Assembly: GCA_902702965.1 (NCBI GenBank) | Contig: CACRXP010000113.1 | Span: 861,992 to 925,991, forward strand | From: Spirometra erinaceieuropaei | Taxonomy: Eukaryota > Platyhelminthes > Cestoda > Diphyllobothriidea > Diphyllobothriidae | Length of the DNA: 64,000 nucleotides | Direction of reading: 5' to 3' | Program-made: the position numbers and the translations under genes | Notes under the pieces: generated by a model | The model's database searches: none | Seen by the model: only the letters and a program-made list of their open reading frames with translations | Told to the model about the DNA's origin: nothing | Shown: positions 60,131-64,000 of the stretch, piece by piece | How positions within the stretch are numbered: position 1 is the stretch's first letter | How the letters are laid out: every line of letters starts with the position of its first letter

Positions 60131-61672
60131 ACACGGAAGGTGCCTATTGAGGCTTTTCCCATCTAGCAGGCTCGATTAGTTCTAGGAGTTTGTTGAAAAA
60201 TTCCAATAAAGGGCTGAATAAAAATTCAGCACTGGAAATAATTCTGAGAGAAAATAAATCCGCTGGGTGAACTTGGAAATGTATAGTCAGGCAAGAATAT
60301 CTATCCAAATGCTTTGATCATGCAACACACTGATTCAATGGTCAAGGACCCGCAGCGTGCTCCTCTTCACCATCGGCGCCACGACCATGGCGGGCAGATC
60401 AAATATAAATGGACTGATGCTTCGACATTTAAGCCCACCCTCGTGTCGTGGGAATTGTAGCCCTGGCGCCAAACTGTTGTCGAGATGTATCTTGATTTTT
60501 ACTATTATGGATCACGACCCCAGCATAATCGTGCCAAACATAATTGCGCACGGCGCCCTTTCGATGAAAAATAGAATGAATAAGCTTTATTTAAACGAAA
60601 AATGAGTCCAATAAACAGGTGCTGTTGACAATAAAAACAATACGAATTCAGTCAAAAGTAGCGGGTTCAAAAGTTACATATTTTTGGCCTTAAACAACAT
60701 CATGCTCTAAACCGTAATTGGCCTTAACCGACAGCGCAAACGTTTAGCCGGAGAAACTATGTTAAGGACTGATAACCTTTTCAAGGCTGATACCTAAATA
60801 GAGAAGGCGCAGATTTAAACCCCGAATTAACATTTTTGTTGGAAAGAATTATTAACGTGGGGATGCACTAGTGGCTGTAACACGAAAAATGTACGGTATC
60901 TCATACGCGTAAAGGCTTTGGTTTCTGAATGAGTTTGTTCTCTGCCACCTCTGAATATCGCACCAAGGAAAGATAAACTATACATAATACTTATATTTCA
61001 GCTTCTTTTGCATGCCTAAACAAATCAGGTCGAACTGTATCACGCATATGCTTAGGTAATTACTGTTGTATATTCATGCTTTTTGCCTCCCTAAGTCAAT
61101 AGCTGGAATATCTAAGGAAAAGGAACCTTTACGGTTTGATCGCATGCAAACTATTGCGCAAAGATAGTTTCCTTGAGGAATTTGAGTTTGAGAAAATCCA
61201 ATGCCATGCAGTAATGTGGATAAGAATAAGACGCAGTTTTTCACTAGTGCTCACCTTCATCTGCAAGAAGGATGAGCATTTACGTCATTCAATATATAAT
61301 ATTTGTGACTGGAATCGTTAAATATAAGTCAAGAGAGAGCGTGCATTGATAATTTCTTTGAGCGCAATCGACTTTCGCTACATGTTGTATGAATCCACAA
61401 TTAGATGATACTTTCGAGACGCACAGGGAACCTAGTTGTCAAGCTGTAAATGTACAGCAACAAACACAAAAACGGCAACGTAATGTGGCCCTTCAGAAAC
61501 ATCTTTATGCCGAAACAACGATATGTACTCAATAAGTTACTACTTACCCTTATTATATTGCTAGTTTGTGAGATATGTATTAAAACGAATGACGGGCTAC
61601 AGAAGCAAGTTAAACCCCTCAAGTATAATGAAGACATTCACTTCCTCTATTGTCTTTCCATGCGCACATATA
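60131..61672. other. Unassigned DNA
   Basis: I see no gene or recognised repeat. An 82-codon frame at 60357-60605 is unsupported. Confidence 0.4.
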
Positions 61673-62660
61673 AAATAGGTGGGCAAACTCATGAAATGTC
61701 AACCGAAATTCCAAAATGAATTTTCGTTTGAAAAAGATTAATTTAATGATTTTGTGAAACTTATCATCCTGCAGCATAATTCTATAATAATGCAGTTACC
61801 TTAGGATGCCGTCCTTCGAAAGAACTTCTCTGCACCTGCATGCAAAAATGTACTATAGAGAAAATGACTACTTATTTGGCACGCAATTTTTTCATTGATT
61901 TTCAATTCCCTTAATAATTCAAATATATTTCTTAGAAAGCATGCAGAAAATTATTCATTCTTTTGCTTATTCGGTAGAAAATGGCGTTCAATTTCCGCTC
62001 TTTACCCGAAAGAAAGGTACAATTCGGTCAAAAAGTTTTTACCTTTTCAAGGTTTAAATATTGTGAAATGGCCGTTCATAAAACGTCGTGTTTCAGCATT
62101 TTCCAGTATGACTTGTAAAGTTAAAAATGTGGCTCAAATGCACTGTAAAAATTTATAAACCGCACATAGATTCCTCTTAAAACCGTAGAGAAATGTATGG
62201 TCTTCCGTACGCGGAAAATATACGGCTTGTAGTTTTGAAATACTGAATGCAAGCGTGACTGCAGGTCGGGTTCAATATTATTCGAAAATTGGAAAAGGTT
62301 TGAAAACCGAATCGTACCCATCCTTCCAGTATCCAGTTAAAAGATGAGGTAATTTTCTACCGAATAAGCAAAATGATGTATTTCTTTTCTGCGTGATTTT
62401 CATGAAATATAACTGAATTCTAAAGGGCATCGAAAGTCAATGAGAAAAATTCCTGCCACATAAGTAGTCATTTTGTCCAGAGTATATTTGTAAGTGCAGC
62501 TGCAAAAAAGTTCGTTTACTCCCAGCATCCTGAGGTTTCTCAATTATTGTAAAATTATGCTTCGAGCGAATTAGTTTTACAGCCCTAATTAATTAATGTT
62601 TTCGAGACGGAAATGTATTTCGGAACGTCGGTTGACATTTATGAGTTAGCCCACATACCG
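61673..62660. mobile_element. Palindromic element, copy 8
   Basis: The left end aligns as AAATAGGTGGGC followed by AAACTCATGAAATGTC; the right end aligns as TTAGCCCACATACCG. Arms carry GCAGCATAATTCTATAATAA and GAAAATGACTACTTA with its complement near 62459. The centre has the hairpin TCTTCCG-TACG-CGGAAAA at 62201-62218. It is close in sequence to copy 6 at 45.3 kb, including the centre orientation. Confidence 0.8.
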
Positions 62661-64000
62661 AACGGTTACCTAATTCACTCTGAATACTTGGCCGGTTATA
62701 CGATTCCCGCACAAGCGTTTCGGTACCGAAACAATTACACTTCCAACGAAGTACTGTTGTGCTAGACAAGACTCAGTTAGAAATGCACAAAAACTACAGG
62801 GATTTAAATGAGTGATACACGGTTGTTTTCCATTCTTGCTGTGGTTTGTTCATTTTTCCTTAGGGGACCTATCACAACCGACCTAAAATTTGAAATCCTT
62901 GTCTCACATGCATCAACCATTTTCTCGAACTCAGCCAGTAGTCGATACCTAGCCTAACAAAAATCCGTAGAACGCTGTTTGTCACAAGATAGAAAGAGGT
63001 TGAACAGAAGGGGACGGAGGAAGAATATAGGCAGGCAGGGGGATAATATGCTTGCGTTGAGTAAATAATTTCATCCAATTTTTGCCCTTTTAACAAATTA
63101 CCACCTGGACATTTTTACAGGAGAACAGACGTAGGGGTTAGATGGTAGTTGGTAGCGCTCCCGGTACCGAAAACTCCCAGCTACCTGTCTTACGGAACCG
63201 GTGGTAATAGAGGCTATACGGGTAGGGCAAATGAGTGGAGGCGTGAATGGCGCTGGGAGTGTATGCCTGGGATTGACGCTCCTGCTAAAGGGAAAGCCTA
63301 TTTTAAATAAGGTGAAAAATGCAAAAAGGGTATGGAAATGAGCAAGGTTAATTAGTACGTATGCGGAATAAATACAGCCTTACCCCAGATTGGAAAGAAT
63401 AGCAACTGAAGGTGAACAACCAATTGGAAGAAGGCAGTGTGTCTTAAGGTTATTCCGCAGTATGTGCGGTAGTACTCAAACCGACAGAATGGACATGAGA
63501 ACACGAGAATCAGGCAGCGACTCGCAGGACGGCATAACGCAAGCGGGGTAAGACTTTAATGCCAAGAATATGTTTGGGCGGAAGAGAAAATCCGCAAATA
63601 ATAGTTTATTGCCACTGTAGCCACAATTAAAATTAAAACTATGGCAGTAGTTGTGTGCTATACGTGGGTGGAGAATCGGTAGACACCCTATCTGCGTGAC
63701 GGTTGTCCTTTTTGTATACGGTCACGCCGGACTCTGCAGGAGATCTGGAGTAAAAAGACCCAAGGGCGCAGGCAAACCGACAAAACGGAGACCCGCGCCA
63801 ATCCGCCTAGGATGCTAATGAGAAGCATGATGAATCATAATCCGCCTAGGATAAATCTTTCGCTCTTTACTAAAGCTTTACGTTTGGGGGGTGCAACACG
63901 ATGAATCTATATAGGCATTTTTGCAGCGCCTCGTTCTCGGGGCGGTTAAAGTGAACAAGAAAGTCACCCTGACAGGGCTTCTGCGCGTGCACTCCCAGAC
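62661..64000. other. Unassigned DNA
   Basis: I see no gene. A 14-base direct repeat AATCCGCCTAGGAT occurs twice about 40 bases apart near 63800 and 63840. The sequence is more purine-rich near 63.0-63.5 kb. Confidence 0.4.

Overview
This window looks like repeat-rich, non-coding nuclear DNA from a metazoan, most likely a flatworm. I infer this from the density of Penelope-like retroelements (PLEs) with GIY-YIG endonucleases and hammerhead-ribozyme terminal repeats, plus SINEs and TA-targeting foldback elements. A diphyllobothriid-type tapeworm is my best guess, but nothing in the sequence proves the species. There are no prokaryotic features (no operons, ribosome binding sites or long ORFs). 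I recognise no host gene with confidence: apart from transposon ORFs and reading frames forced by a trinucleotide repeat, open frames are short and unfamiliar.

Layout. 0-7.6 kb is mostly unassigned DNA with a pyrimidine-rich tract, a tRNA-headed SINE (4.1-4.3 kb) and a duplicated exon-like segment. 7.69-8.68 kb holds the clearest copy of a ~970-1000 bp palindromic element with TA target sites and CAGT termini. At least six further full or near-full copies lie at 20.1-22.1 (one nested in another), 28.1-29.1, 45.3-46.3, 53.1-54.0 and 61.7-62.7 kb, with fragments at 33.2 and 38.7 kb. A 400-bp compound trinucleotide microsatellite sits at 12.95-13.35 kb. At 15.3-16.75 kb is the best-preserved PLE: an intact 174-residue GIY-YIG ORF between ~255-bp inverted terminal repeats, each with a hammerhead motif, a 33-34-bp one-sided extension and a 13-14-bp target duplication, inserted into a dispersed repeat. 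Other PLE remains are at 24.2-25.1, 32.6, 35.8-36.9 (reverse transcriptase YVDD plus endonuclease), 38.1, 41.3, 46.3-47.5, 51.0-51.6 and 59.2-60.1 kb.

31.63-35.67 kb and 37.15-41.21 kb are two diverged direct copies of a ~4-kb segment. They flank a PLE fragment and a 227-bp run of N; the second copy begins at the gap, so either a real duplication or an assembly (haplotype) artefact is possible. Each copy carries the same endonuclease fossil, palindromic-element fragment and ~670-bp foldback element (intact only in the second).

How the parts relate: the history is one of repeated insertion. PLEs move by endonuclease-primed reverse transcription, with ribozymes thought to process their RNA. 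The palindromic elements and SINEs encode nothing visible and would depend on enzymes supplied in trans. Nearly all copies here are decayed; only the 16-kb endonuclease ORF and one hammerhead core (16.65 kb) look intact.
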